64,000 bases of DNA from Crossaster papposus (lineage: Eukaryota; Echinodermata; Asteroidea; Velatida; Solasteridae). Under the pieces are notes generated by a model. The model was not told the DNA's origin, made no database searches, and saw nothing but the letters and a program-made list of their open reading frames with translations. The translations under genes and the position numbers were made by a program. The stretch spans positions 2,646,001 to 2,710,000 of the forward strand of contig JBAIAA010000008.1 in assembly GCA_037893245.1 (NCBI GenBank), in the 5' to 3' direction. Position 1 is the first letter of the stretch. The number at the start of each line of letters is the position of its first letter. Below are positions 29,288 to 38,760 of the stretch, one piece after another.

Positions 29288-30101
29288 GGTTGTGTTGCAT
29301 CTACGGGAGACAGTTGAGCGGAGCTATTCTCTGGACATAGTTAGACTGCCAGGGAGTAGAAATACTCCCAGTCATTCGCTGCTTCCGTTTTCTTATATTG
29401 GCCTTTCCTGATCATATGGCATAGCTCTATACCCTTCAGCGTATTTTTGGCTGTTTTGAAGCTGTGAAAGCCCATCATTGGTTTTGTCAGGCGCTTAATA
29501 CCCCTGTGATCTTGCTCTACCAGGTTATTCAGGTACTTGCTCTGTCGAATCTCTATCTGCTTTTTCTTCTCTTCTTTCAGGGCGGTATTGATATCCTTCA
29601 GCGCAAAGGTATTGGAGCCGCTCTTATCGATGGAGACCTTCTCTGGCTGACCATTGAGACGAATGGCCTTTTTGAAAAAGCGGGTAGCCGCTTTCTTATC
29701 CCGGTACTTCGTCAGTAGAAAATCAACGGTATTGCCTTCAGTATCAACGGCTCGGTAGAGATAGACCCATTCCCCTTTGATCTTGATATAGGTTTCATCC
29801 ATCCGCCACGACTTCCCGCAGGGATTGCGACGCTTACGATGTTCCGCTTCTAGTTGAGGCGCATACTTCTGCACCCAGCGATAAGGTGTCGTGTGATCAA
29901 TCTCAACGCCACGCTCTTCCAATATTTCTTCCAGATCCCGGTAGCTCAGGCTGTAGCGTAAATACCAACGGATGGTTTGGAGAATGAGATGCTCAGGATA
30001 GTGGCGACCGGAAAAATCCATGGAATAAAGCTCAGCTGAACGGCAAAATTTGAATCAGAGAGTAGCACCTTCATCAGCTGGTGTCAGTTTGCAACACAAC
30101 C
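29288..30101 (-). mobile_element. IS6-like element, 814 bp, copy b (inverted)
   Basis: The same element as copy a in the opposite orientation, 494 bases away. Together they enclose the IS630 N-terminal fragment and structured DNA. Confidence 0.95.
29341..30021 (-). CDS. IS6-family transposase
   Basis: 226 residues, the same protein as at 28060-28740, intact, with WRMDETYIKIK, VSIDKSGSN and LVEQDHRGIKR as the catalytic blocks. Confidence 0.95.
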   Translation of the reverse strand: MDFSGRHYPEHLILQTIRWYLRYSLSYRDLEEILEERGVEIDHTTPYRWVQKYAPQLEAEHRKRRNPCGKSWRMDETYIKIKGEWVYLYRAVDTEGNTVDFLLTKYRDKKAATRFFKKAIRLNGQPEKVSIDKSGSNTFALKDINTALKEEKKKQIEIRQSKYLNNLVEQDHRGIKRLTKPMMGFHSFKTAKNTLKGIELCHMIRKGQYKKTEAANDWEYFYSLAV

Positions 30102-30833
30102 ACATGAGGGACTAAAAAAAATGAGCTTAAGCCCTGGCAAAAAAAGGAATGGTGTATACCTGCGGAAGAAAGCGCCAACTTTGTGAGTGCGATGGAGGAT
30201 ATTCTTGAAGTCTATAAACGTCCTCTTGATCCAAGGCGTCCGCTTGTTTGCCTTGATGAAAGTAGCAAGCAGCATGTTAAAGAAGTCGTTAATCCAATGC
30301 CTGTTGAGCCTGGAAAACCGGAGCGTTATGACACAGAGTATGCACGTAATGGCGTCAGCAATCTGTTCATGATGTTTGAACCCTTGACAGGTTGGCGGCA
30401 TGTTGAGGTGACTGATCGTAGGACAGCGATTGATTGGGCTCATCAAATCAAGTTTCTGGTCGATGTTCGCCACAAAGATGCAGAGAAAGTTATACTGGTT
30501 GGAGACAACTTGAACACGCATTCTCCCGCATCACTTTATAAAGCTTTTTCCCCAAAAGAAGCCCGCAGAATGATTGATAAGCTTGAGTTTCATTACACCC
30601 CAAAGCATGGCAGTTGGCTGGATATGGCCGAAATTGAGCTGAGTATACTGAGTCGCCAATGTCTGGATCGGCGTATCCCTACCCAAGATATTCTCCGGAG
30701 AGAAGTCAAAGCCTGGGAGGAGAAGCGCAACGCAAGAAAAGCGACTACACAGTGGCGTTTTACCACTGAAGACGCTCGGATAAAACTTAAGAGACTGTAT
30801 CCAAAGATGCCAGAGCTTGATCATACAGAGTAG
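30102..30833 (+). pseudogene. IS630-family transposase, C-terminal fragment
   Basis: Open from the IS6 edge. It starts in KKNELKPWQKKEW, which in IS630 proteins precedes the core, then RRPLVCLDESSKQ (first Asp), LVGDNLNTHS (second) and TPKHGSWLDMAEIE (Glu). The whole catalytic domain is present but the DNA-binding half is missing. Confidence 0.88.
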
Positions 30834-31049
30834 ATTGAGAGCCTCCATAGAACATAAACCAGACTATTAGAGCAGCACTTTTTCCCATGAAAAATTGGGA
30901 AATGGGGCACTTTGCGTGAAATAACCCATTTTTTTGTCCTGCCACTCAAAATTGACTCAAATAACAGGACGGCTAACCATTGTCGACCATTTACACAAAA
31001 AGCTGACCGATCGGTTATCTGTGATTATCAAATGGTGTCGGATGGAGTA

Positions 31050-32396
31050 CTAGACGGTGAGCAGTAGATACTCCCGTTCCCAGGAACTGATAACGCGTTT
31101 GAAATTCTCATACTCAGCTCGTTTGACAGCAATATAAGTATCCACAAAAGTTTCTCCCAGCATCGCGGTCAGCGCTTGACAGCTTTCCATCATTTCAAGC
31201 GCGGCTTCCAGGTTGGTTGGAATACGTTGACTACGAAGACCATAGGCACTGCCAGTGACTGCTTCCTCAGGAGAGCATTTCTCCTGTATTCCCATATAGC
31301 CACAGAGTAATGTTGCAGCGATGGCAAGGTAAGGGTTTGCGTCAGCGCCTGCCAGTCTGTTCTCGACCCGCCGAGCCTCTGCGGTGGCTTCGGGTACCCG
31401 AAAAGCCACTGTACGGTTGTCAATACCCCAGGAAACATTAACCGGTGCGGATTCCCCGGGAAGAAAACGCCGATAGGAGTTTACATTGGGCGCAAACAGA
31501 GGCATTGCCATCGGAACGTACTTTTGCAGCCCGCCAAGGAAGTGCATAAAAAGGGTTGAAGGGCCATTATGGGCTGTGTTGAAAATATTTTTGCCGGTGG
31601 TCTTATCAATTATGCTTTGATGAAGGTGCATTGAACTACCGGGTTCATTCTCCACCGGTTTTGCCATGAAAGTTGCTGTTACTTTGTGCTTGAGCGCCGC
31701 TTCCCGTACGCTCCGTTTAAAGGTAAATACCTGATCGGCAAGAGACAGTGCATGACCATGGCGGAAATTGATCTCCATCTGTGCGATGCCTTCTTCATGA
31801 ACCAGAGTATCAATATCCAGTCCTTGTGCATCACAATAACTATAAATATCTTCAAACAGTGGGTCATACTCATTGGTCGCATCAATGCTGTAAGACTGTC
31901 GTCCAGATTCTTTGCGACCAGAGCGCCCAATGGGGGGTTCGAGGGGTAAGTCTGGGTTAGTGCAGCGCTGTGTCAGAAAGAACTCCAGCTCTGGCGCAAT
32001 CACCGGTTCCCAGTTTTTAGACTCATAAAGCGCCAGCACTTTTTTTAGCACATTGCGTGGTGACTGGCTGACAGGGTTGCCAGACTTATCGTAGCAGTCG
32101 TGAATAATCTGTGCAGTAGGTTCGACGGCCCAGGGTATTTTAAAGACGGCACTCTCATCTGGTTTGAGCACCATGTCAATTTCAGCGGGATCGATAAGGG
32201 TCTTGTAAGCCTCATCAGGCAGGTAGTCACCGGTGACTGTCGACGTTAACACGCCCTCAGGGAGTCGTATTCCTTGCTCATTACAGAATTTACCGCAAGG
32301 CATTATTTTGCCTCGGGCAATCCCGGTTAAATCCGGAATGACACACTCTACTTCAGTGATGCGGTGTTTTTTTAACCAGCCTGCTAGCTTTTCCAT
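31050..32396 (-). CDS. puuA: gamma-glutamylputrescine synthetase-like glutamine synthetase
   Basis: 448 residues of the glutamine-synthetase fold. These enzymes ligate glutamate to an amine, here most likely putrescine, using ATP in the cytoplasm. Motifs: VECVIPDLTGIARGKIMP at the start, PELEFFLTQR (about 133), the metal/ATP block MAKPVENEPGSSMHLHQS (about 255) and the C-terminal NSYRRFLPGESAPVNVSWG with NRTVAFRVPEA. The PGSSMHLHQS form is typical of the PuuA/SpuI branch rather than GlnA. puuB lies 5 kb away and potGH at the window end, which supports putrescine use; other amines are possible. Confidence 0.85.
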   Translation of the reverse strand: MEKLAGWLKKHRITEVECVIPDLTGIARGKIMPCGKFCNEQGIRLPEGVLTSTVTGDYLPDEAYKTLIDPAEIDMVLKPDESAVFKIPWAVEPTAQIIHDCYDKSGNPVSQSPRNVLKKVLALYESKNWEPVIAPELEFFLTQRCTNPDLPLEPPIGRSGRKESGRQSYSIDATNEYDPLFEDIYSYCDAQGLDIDTLVHEEGIAQMEINFRHGHALSLADQVFTFKRSVREAALKHKVTATFMAKPVENEPGSSMHLHQSIIDKTTGKNIFNTAHNGPSTLFMHFLGGLQKYVPMAMPLFAPNVNSYRRFLPGESAPVNVSWGIDNRTVAFRVPEATAEARRVENRLAGADANPYLAIAATLLCGYMGIQEKCSPEEAVTGSAYGLRSQRIPTNLEAALEMMESCQALTAMLGETFVDTYIAVKRAEYENFKRVISSWEREYLLLTV

Positions 32397-32490
32397 AATG
32401 AATACTGCATTTATTATTATAGGAATGACATCACTTTTTTACCTGTACAGTCGATAGAAAGCAATGTTTTTTTAGCGACAAAATTTGAAC

Positions 32491-32653
32491 TAAGTACTTG
32501 ATCGCTTGTAATGCCATATTCTGGCCATTGATTCAGCTTTCTCTGCAAGGCACTGCGATGGGCGCATAGTCATTCTATGCAACCTGAGCAGTAACGCAGC
32601 AGAGGAGGCTGAGCAATGCGTCAGAATATGGCATTACAGGTGATCAAGTACTT
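32491..32653. repeat. long imperfect hairpin between puuA and mmsA
   Basis: Outer arms of about 33 bases (TAAGTACTTGATC...CCATATTCTG) pair with 32621-32653. Inside, further short stems nest: CAGC/GCTG, CTCTG/CAGAG, CTGCG/CGCAG and GCATAG-TCATT-CTATGC. The TAGTCAT apical motif recurs in hairpin A of the element at 35751-35983, so it may be a one-armed relative. The rest of the 375-base spacer shows nothing recognisable. Confidence 0.8.
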
Positions 32654-32771
32654 ATGATCTGTGGTTATTCCATTAGTTACACTATTGTACTGATCATTTG
32701 AATGCCAGCGCTGCGGTGAAAAACCTCGCAGTAGCTGGCTCCAGACCGTCGTTAGAAAGGTGTCACCGGTA

Positions 32772-34265
32772 TTACTTCATTGTGGGGATGACAAACTCGG
32801 CATCACTACGAATGCCGGTCGGCCAGCGGGCAGTGATGGCTTTGCGGCGAGTATAAAAGCGAACACCGTCAGAGCCGTGCATATGAAGAGGGCCAAATAA
32901 AGAACGCTTCCAACCGCCAAAGCTATGAAAAGCCATAGGAACAGGAATCGGGACGTTAATGCCTACCATACCGACTTGAATGTCTTGCGCAAACTGGCGG
33001 GCACTATCACCGTCGCGTGTAAAAATGGTGGTACCATTGCCGTATTCATGTTCATTAATGATTTGGACAGCTGTTTGGTAGTCAGGGACACGGACGACGG
33101 ATAAGACGGGGCCAAAGATTTCTTCTTTGTAGATACTCATGTCAGTGGTGACATTGTCAAACAGGCAGCCCCCTAAAAAATACCCTTCGTTATTGCCCGG
33201 TGCTTGTACATTTCTGCCATCGACAACCAGACTGGCCCCCTGAGCAATACCAGAGTCAATGTAATCTTTGACTTTACTGCGGTGTGCCTTACTGATTAGA
33301 GGACCCATTTCTACGCCAGCATCCATACCGTTACCAATGTGTAATTCCCTCACTTTAGGTGTCAGCTTTTCGATCAGCTTGTCAGCCACCTCGCCAACAG
33401 CGACGGCAACAGATATTGCCATGCAGCGTTCACCAGCTGAACCGTAAGCAGCACCTATGAGTGCATTGACAGCTTGATCCAGATCGGCATCGGGCATGAC
33501 CACCATATGGTTTTTTGCGCCGCCTAATGCCTGAACGCGCTTGCCTGCATGAGAGGCTGTTTGATAAATATATTCGGCAACAGGCGTGGACCCTACAAAG
33601 CTGGCAGCCTGAATATCAGGGTGGGTGAGTAATGTATCCACGGCTTCTTTGTCACCATTAACGACGTTGAATACGCCGTCAGGCAAGCCAGCCTCTTTGA
33701 ACAGCTCAGCCAACCTTAGCGATACAGAAGGATCCTTCTCTGAGGGCTTTAATACAAAGGTATTGCCGCAGGCAATCGCTAATGGAAACATCCATAGAGG
33801 CACCATGGCAGGAAAGTTAAAGGGGGTAATGCCAGTGACAACACCAAGGGGTTGGTTCATTGACCAGGCATCAACGTTGGTCCCCACACTGTCCGTATGT
33901 TCGCCTTTGAGCAAGTGAGGAATCCCACAGGCAAACTCAACGACTTCCATGCCGCGAGTGACCTCACCCTGCGCGTCATTCAGTACCTTGCCATGCTCTT
34001 GCGTAATAAGGGTTGCAAGCTCTTCTCTGTGTTGCTCGATCAGTGTTTTGAACGCAAACAATACACGTGCACGGTTGAGAGGGGTGACAGCACGCCAGGC
34101 AGGAAAGGCTTGCTTTGCGACAGCGATAGCGGTTGCGGTTTCTGAGGCGCTGGCCAGAGAGACACTGGCGGTTTGCTGGCCAGTCGCTGGATTGAAAACA
34201 GGCGATTGACGCTCACTGGGGCTGGAGGTCTTACCTGCTATAAAGTGCGTTAACGGGATCGTCAT
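32772..34265 (-). CDS. mmsA: CoA-acylating methylmalonate/malonate-semialdehyde dehydrogenase
   Basis: An aldehyde dehydrogenase that converts (methyl)malonate semialdehyde with CoA and NAD to propionyl- or acetyl-CoA and CO2. The start [12 protein letters not shown] (34265) has an AGGTGA ribosome site; an earlier GTG adds 6 residues. Length 497 is normal. Motifs: [21 protein letters not shown] (about 140), [31 protein letters not shown] (no Glu base at that position, as in MmsA) and the Cys of [11 protein letters not shown] (about 280). The beta-alanine-type aminotransferase upstream would produce malonate semialdehyde for it. Valine breakdown is an alternative source of substrate. Confidence 0.92.
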   Translation of the reverse strand: MTIPLTHFIAGKTSSPSERQSPVFNPATGQQTASVSLASASETATAIAVAKQAFPAWRAVTPLNRARVLFAFKTLIEQHREELATLITQEHGKVLNDAQGEVTRGMEVVEFACGIPHLLKGEHTDSVGTNVDAWSMNQPLGVVTGITPFNFPAMVPLWMFPLAIACGNTFVLKPSEKDPSVSLRLAELFKEAGLPDGVFNVVNGDKEAVDTLLTHPDIQAASFVGSTPVAEYIYQTASHAGKRVQALGGAKNHMVVMPDADLDQAVNALIGAAYGSAGERCMAISVAVAVGEVADKLIEKLTPKVRELHIGNGMDAGVEMGPLISKAHRSKVKDYIDSGIAQGASLVVDGRNVQAPGNNEGYFLGGCLFDNVTTDMSIYKEEIFGPVLSVVRVPDYQTAVQIINEHEYGNGTTIFTRDGDSARQFAQDIQVGMVGINVPIPVPMAFHSFGGWKRSLFGPLHMHGSDGVRFYTRRKAITARWPTGIRSDAEFVIPTMK

Positions 34266-34363
34266 TGTTATCACCTGTTTCACAGCGTATTTTCTTTGTT
34301 GTACATTAAAACGCGCTTTTTTTCACCTGTAATAGGCGCTTGATAAAAGCAATCGTTCTACCT

Positions 34364-35683
34364 TTAGCCATCGTTTTGTATGACAGTTCTCAAAGTGTAG
34401 GCGAGTTCATCAATATGCTGTTGCTCAATAATCAGTGGGGGGGATATGGCCAGGATATCACCGGTGTATCGCACAAGAAGCCCTTGCTCATAACACGCTT
34501 TGAATAATCGGTAACCCCGTGCCCCTGGTGCGTCTTTTTCAGGGGAGAACTCTATGGCTCCCACGAGCCCTGTGCTGCGTATATCGATAACATGGGGTAA
34601 ACCCTGCAACGAATAGAGAGCATCCTGAAAAGCACTTTCCATAGAAATCGCTTTCTGAAACAGATTTTCTTTTTCGTAGATATCCAGTGTGGCAATGCCA
34701 GCGGCGGCAGCAGCAGGGTGACCGGAGTAAGTGTAGCCGTGAAAGAGTTCTATAACCTCCTCAGGCCCTTGCATAAAGGCACGGTGTATTGAGTCTTTGA
34801 CAAAGACGGCACCCATAGGAACAGTACCATTGGTGAGACCTTTTGCGGTTGTGATCATATCGGGTTGCACATCCCAGCGACTCGCCGCAAAGGCGGTACC
34901 CACCCGACCAAAGCCCGTGATCACTTCATCAAAAATGAGCAAAATGCCATGTTTCTGTGTGATCTCACGTAACCGTTTGAGATACCCTTTAGGTGGCAGG
35001 ATCACACCACCAGAGCCTGACATCGGCTCAACAATAACGGCGGCTATGTTGGATGCATCGTGTAGCGCAATAATAGTTTCCAGCTCATCGGCTAATTCAA
35101 TACCGTATTCAGGTAGTCCGCGTGTAAATGAATTTTTTTGAATATTCAATGTATGCGGTAGATGATCTACCCCGCTCAGTAATGTCCCAAAGGCTTTTCG
35201 GTTATTAGGGATACCGTCGACTGAGATGCCGCCAAAGCCTACCCCATGATAGGCTTTCTCCCGGCCAATGAGCCTCTGCCGTGAACCTTCACCTTGTGCC
35301 ATATAATAGGCCACGGCTATTTTTAGTGCAGTATCTACTGATTCTGACCCTGAGTTAGTAAAGAAAACCTTATTGAGGTTGCCGGGGGTGTGCTTTATCA
35401 AGCGCTCGGCAAATTCAAACGAAACAGGGTGACCTATTTGAAAGCTCGGTGCATAATCCAGACACGACATTTGTTGTGAAACAGCATCCGTCACTGTTTC
35501 ACGGCCGTGCCCGGCATTGCAGCACCATAAGCCTGCGGTGCCATCAAGTATCGGTTGACCGTTTTCTGTTGTGTAATACATCCCCTTGGCGTGCGTTAAC
35601 AGGCGGGGTGTTTGTTTGAATTGCCGGTTTGCCGTAAATGGCATCCATAATGCGTTCATTGCAGCGGTGACAGGTGGGTTCAT
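34364..35683 (-). CDS. omega-amino acid / beta-alanine:pyruvate aminotransferase
   Basis: A PLP-dependent class III aminotransferase, 439 residues from the ATG at 35683, which has an AGAGGT ribosome site. Landmarks: LWMPFTANRQFK and GTAGLWCCNAGHGR (about 48-61) typical of omega-APT/BauA, FFTNSGSESVDTALK, the PLP-phosphate region, LIFDEVITGFGRVG (Asp contacting the ring) and the Schiff-base Lys in TTAKGLTNG (about 285). It probably transfers the amino group of beta-alanine (or an omega-diamine product) to pyruvate. mmsA follows 98 bases downstream in the same direction, so they form a beta-alanine catabolic unit. Confidence 0.85.
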   Translation of the reverse strand: MNPPVTAAMNALWMPFTANRQFKQTPRLLTHAKGMYYTTENGQPILDGTAGLWCCNAGHGRETVTDAVSQQMSCLDYAPSFQIGHPVSFEFAERLIKHTPGNLNKVFFTNSGSESVDTALKIAVAYYMAQGEGSRQRLIGREKAYHGVGFGGISVDGIPNNRKAFGTLLSGVDHLPHTLNIQKNSFTRGLPEYGIELADELETIIALHDASNIAAVIVEPMSGSGGVILPPKGYLKRLREITQKHGILLIFDEVITGFGRVGTAFAASRWDVQPDMITTAKGLTNGTVPMGAVFVKDSIHRAFMQGPEEVIELFHGYTYSGHPAAAAAGIATLDIYEKENLFQKAISMESAFQDALYSLQGLPHVIDIRSTGLVGAIEFSPEKDAPGARGYRLFKACYEQGLLVRYTGDILAISPPLIIEQQHIDELAYTLRTVIQNDG

Positions 35684-35750
35684 GGTACCTCTCATGCATG
35701 CAGCTTTTTAATTATTGTCGTAGTCTGAATTTACAGCATCCTACGCTCTG

Positions 35751-35983
35751 TTGACATAAGAACACACACTCAGTAACAAGAAAATCGGTTTTGGGCAAAG
35801 CAAGTAGGTGCAGGCGTAGTCATCTTTAACGCCGTCAGAAAGCCGATTTTCTTGTCACTAGAAGGGTGAACCCAGAGCCACTGTGGACGTCGTTGCGGTC
35901 ACTTGAAATGCATGAACCTTCCTGCGTAACCCCGCCTAGCCACAGCAGCTCTGGGTTTTGCTGAATTTGTATTCTTATGTCAA
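35751..35983. repeat. Y-shaped structured intergenic element, copy 2 (complete)
   Basis: The outer stem TTGACATAAGAA (35751-35762) pairs perfectly with 35972-35983 and extends imperfectly inwards. Within it are two hairpins. A (35776-35855) has 13-base arms ACAAGAAAATCGG and an inner GGCGT...ACGCC hairpin with apical TAGTCAT. B (35871-35955) has arms CCCAGAGccaCTGTGG. The unpaired core of B contains GACGTCGTTG and TTCCTGCGTAACC, shared with copies at 29091 and 42960. It lies between the aminotransferase promoter region and an IS. Confidence 0.8.
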
Positions 35984-36071
35984 CAGGCTCCCAGTGGGCG
36001 TTGACAATGAAACATACGCCCCCTAGCTTCTAAATCTTCTTGTTGTTAGTAACAATAAGTAGTCAATTCTG

Positions 36072-37182
36072 TAGAACTTACGCATTGACAGACATCCAAA
36101 AAAATTGCTAGATCAGCAAAAAAACAGTGGATGTCGTCGTGCGTAGAAAAATAACAAAACCAACAACAGCCAAGTGCGACCTCCCGAAGTATACGGGGTT
36201 TCTACTCTGTGAACCCAAATCAGCCACCTGTACCCGTTTTAGCGAATTGAGTGATATATCGCATGACAGTGTTAACCGCTTTCTCCAACGTGAAAACTTT
36301 GCTCCTGAAGATCTTTTTCTAGAAGCGTCAGCAAGGCTTATTCTTGAAGGTGGGACGCTATCGGTTGATGATACGGTGCTGGATAAACCTTATACCCATT
36401 ACACGGCTTTAGTCGGTCATTACTACTCAGGAAAGCACCACAAAACCGTCAAGGGTATTAATCTCATCACGCTTTATTACACGGACATCAAAGGCTACAA
36501 CTTGCCCGTTAATTTCCGTATTTACAATTCAGCCGATGGCAAAACTAAAAATGACTACTTTGTCGATATGCTGAAAGAAGTACTGGCATGGGGACTCGAA
36601 CCTGCATGTGTTACCGGTGACTCTTGGTATAGCAGTATTGGAAACCTCAAAGCTGTGAAAAACAATGGTTTGGGTTTTATGTTCGCTGTTAAAAGCAACC
36701 GGACTGTCTCTGTGCAAAAGGGTAACTACCAACAGGTGCAGAGCCTGGAGATTCCCGAAGAAGGAAAAATTGTATGGCTACGTAACTTTGGTCATCTCTA
36801 CCGGACGCGACTCAAAAACGAGCTGCGCCATTACGTTGTTTACACTCCTCATGTCGGAGCAGATCTATCTCCACGATCTGATTTTGATCAGCTGCACCAA
36901 CATCATTGGGCGATCGAAGAGTATCACCGGGCATTAAAGCAACTCTGCAACATCGAGCGTTGTCAGGTGAGAGGGGAGCGACAGGTCCGGAATCATATTT
37001 TTGCGGCTATCTTTGGCTATACCTGTCTTCAGGCGATGAAAGTATCAGGGTCACTCAGAAGCGTCTATAGCGTCAGGAAAGACGCCCTCAAAGAAGCTAC
37101 CTGGGATTTCATAAAAAGCTTCTCCGAGGGGAAGGAATGGTTGAGGCCATTTTTTGCCGGACCTGTCAATGCGTAAGTTCTA
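36072..37182 (+). mobile_element. IS701-like element copy 2 (1111 bp, 6-bp internal deletion)
   Basis: Ends as in the other copies, with target duplication TTCTG (36067-36071 and 37183-37187). It lacks two codons relative to the others. Its right end is 21 bases upstream of the puuB start. Confidence 0.95.
36127..37176 (+). CDS. IS701-like transposase, two residues shorter
   Basis: 349 residues. The Val-Arg after NFGH is deleted, and there are substitutions such as Phe for Leu near residue 38 and Cys for Phe near residue 280. The catalytic blocks VDDTVLDKP, TGDSWYS and AIEEYHRALKQ are intact. It is the most diverged complete copy and may be weakly active. Confidence 0.9.
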   Translation: MDVVVRRKITKPTTAKCDLPKYTGFLLCEPKSATCTRFSELSDISHDSVNRFLQRENFAPEDLFLEASARLILEGGTLSVDDTVLDKPYTHYTALVGHYYSGKHHKTVKGINLITLYYTDIKGYNLPVNFRIYNSADGKTKNDYFVDMLKEVLAWGLEPACVTGDSWYSSIGNLKAVKNNGLGFMFAVKSNRTVSVQKGNYQQVQSLEIPEEGKIVWLRNFGHLYRTRLKNELRHYVVYTPHVGADLSPRSDFDQLHQHHWAIEEYHRALKQLCNIERCQVRGERQVRNHIFAAIFGYTCLQAMKVSGSLRSVYSVRKDALKEATWDFIKSFSEGKEWLRPFFAGPVNA

Positions 37183-37203
37183 TTCTGTTTAAGGGGCGTT
37201 GCA

Positions 37204-38493
37204 ATGATAGATCAGATCGCAGAGCATACACATTCCTATTATTCAGCAACGGTGAATTCTCACACACAATACCCTCGATTAATGGAGCCGGTGACAGCGG
37301 ATGTTTGTATTATCGGAGGCGGTTTCTCAGGTGTTGCTACCGCATTGGAGCTGACTCAACGTGGTTACAATGTTGTACTGCTGGAAGCCCGAAAAATTGG
37401 CTGGGGTGCTTCAGGGCGAAATGGCGGTCAAGTGATTCGTGGAATTGGCCATGGTACGGAACAGTTCCGGCAACAGGTAGGCCAGGAGGGCATTGATGCC
37501 ATTGGCAAAATGGGGATTGAAGCTGTTGATATAGTTATTGACCGTATTCGGCAGCACCGTATCGCCTGTGATTTAAAGATGGGGTACTTTGAAGGTATAT
37601 ATCACCAGCGTCACCAAAGGGCACTGGAAGGTGAATATCAAGAACTTAACGCGTTAGGCTATGCACACAACCTTCGTTGGGTCGGGCAAAGTGAGGTTCC
37701 TGACCTTGTTGGAACAGAGCGTTACAGGGGGGGCTTGTTTGATGCTGGCAGCGGTCATCTGCATCCGTTAAATCTATGTATAGCAGAAGCGCTGTTAGTA
37801 GAGCAGAAAGGTAGCAGGTTATTTGAACAATCACCGGTAACGCACATTGATTATGGTGAAACTGTCACCGTCACGACGCTTCAAGGCAATGTAAAAGCGA
37901 GTCAGTTGGTATTGTGCCTTAACGCTTATCAAGGGCAGCTGGAACCACGCACGGCAAAAAAAGTGTTGCCAGCGGGGAGCTTTATCATTGCTACAGAACC
38001 CTTATCAGCATCTGTTTACCAGCAGTTACTTCCAACAGACGCCGCTGTATTTGATCTGGGTGTGAGTATGGAATACTTCCGGTTGACCGCTGATAAACGG
38101 CTACTGTTTGGTGGTGGGTGCAACTATTCAGGGCGTGAGCCAAAGGATATTGCTCACGTGATGACACCAAAAATGTTACAGGTGTTTCCACAGTTACGAG
38201 GGATCAACATTGACTATGCCTGGGCAGGCATGATTGGGATTGGTGCAAACCGTATGCCTCAGATAGGGCGACTGGAAAAGAATGTCTACATTGCTCAAGG
38301 CTATGCAGGACACGGCGTGAATGCCACTCATATAGCGGGGCGAGTGATTGCTGAAGCTATTAGCGGCTACTCTGAACGGTTTGATGTTTTCAATGCGATA
38401 CATCACAGGTCATTTCCAGGAGGAAAGTTGTTACGCTCACCCTTATTAGCGCTGGGAATGCTCTACCATCGATTTAAAATGTCTTCCGGATAA
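37204..38493 (+). CDS. puuB: gamma-glutamylputrescine oxidase-like FAD oxidoreductase
   Basis: 429 residues of the D-amino-acid-oxidase fold. The N-terminal ADVCIIGGGFSGVATALEL (about 33-51) is the FAD-binding GxGxxG, followed by LLEARKIGWGASGRNGGQV, the PuuB/OrdL signature. A C-terminal GYAGHGVNATHIAGRVIAE closes the FAD site. The enzyme oxidises gamma-glutamylputrescine to the aldehyde with H2O2 release, acting after PuuA. The ATG has an AAGGGG ribosome site. The natural upstream region has been replaced by an IS end 21 bases away, so its expression may now depend on the IS. Confidence 0.88.
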   Translation: MIDQIAEHTHSYYSATVNSHTQYPRLMEPVTADVCIIGGGFSGVATALELTQRGYNVVLLEARKIGWGASGRNGGQVIRGIGHGTEQFRQQVGQEGIDAIGKMGIEAVDIVIDRIRQHRIACDLKMGYFEGIYHQRHQRALEGEYQELNALGYAHNLRWVGQSEVPDLVGTERYRGGLFDAGSGHLHPLNLCIAEALLVEQKGSRLFEQSPVTHIDYGETVTVTTLQGNVKASQLVLCLNAYQGQLEPRTAKKVLPAGSFIIATEPLSASVYQQLLPTDAAVFDLGVSMEYFRLTADKRLLFGGGCNYSGREPKDIAHVMTPKMLQVFPQLRGINIDYAWAGMIGIGANRMPQIGRLEKNVYIAQGYAGHGVNATHIAGRVIAEAISGYSERFDVFNAIHHRSFPGGKLLRSPLLALGMLYHRFKMSSG

Positions 38494-38760
38494 AAAGAGC
38501 TAAAAAAGAAAATACACGACGTTTATTTGGATAATGAACGCAGTCATAATAAATATACAAAATGAGTGTTACTTAGGGTGAATATTTGACGTGGGTTAAC
38601 CCCCTGTTTTACATTGCTATTCACGCTATAAGAAAATGCATGGTGATTGGAGCGAATATGAATGCCCTGATTTCCATGCGACTATAAAAACTGAAAGGTG
38701 CCGGCCAATAAGGAATGGATGATTCCGAAGAATAATGCCAAGTCACTTTTTTAATGAAGG

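Noticed and set aside
35776..35855. attC site in the structured element
   Set aside because: It lacks GTTRRRY / RYYYAAC cores at the arm ends; the conserved parts are in the loops, unlike attC.
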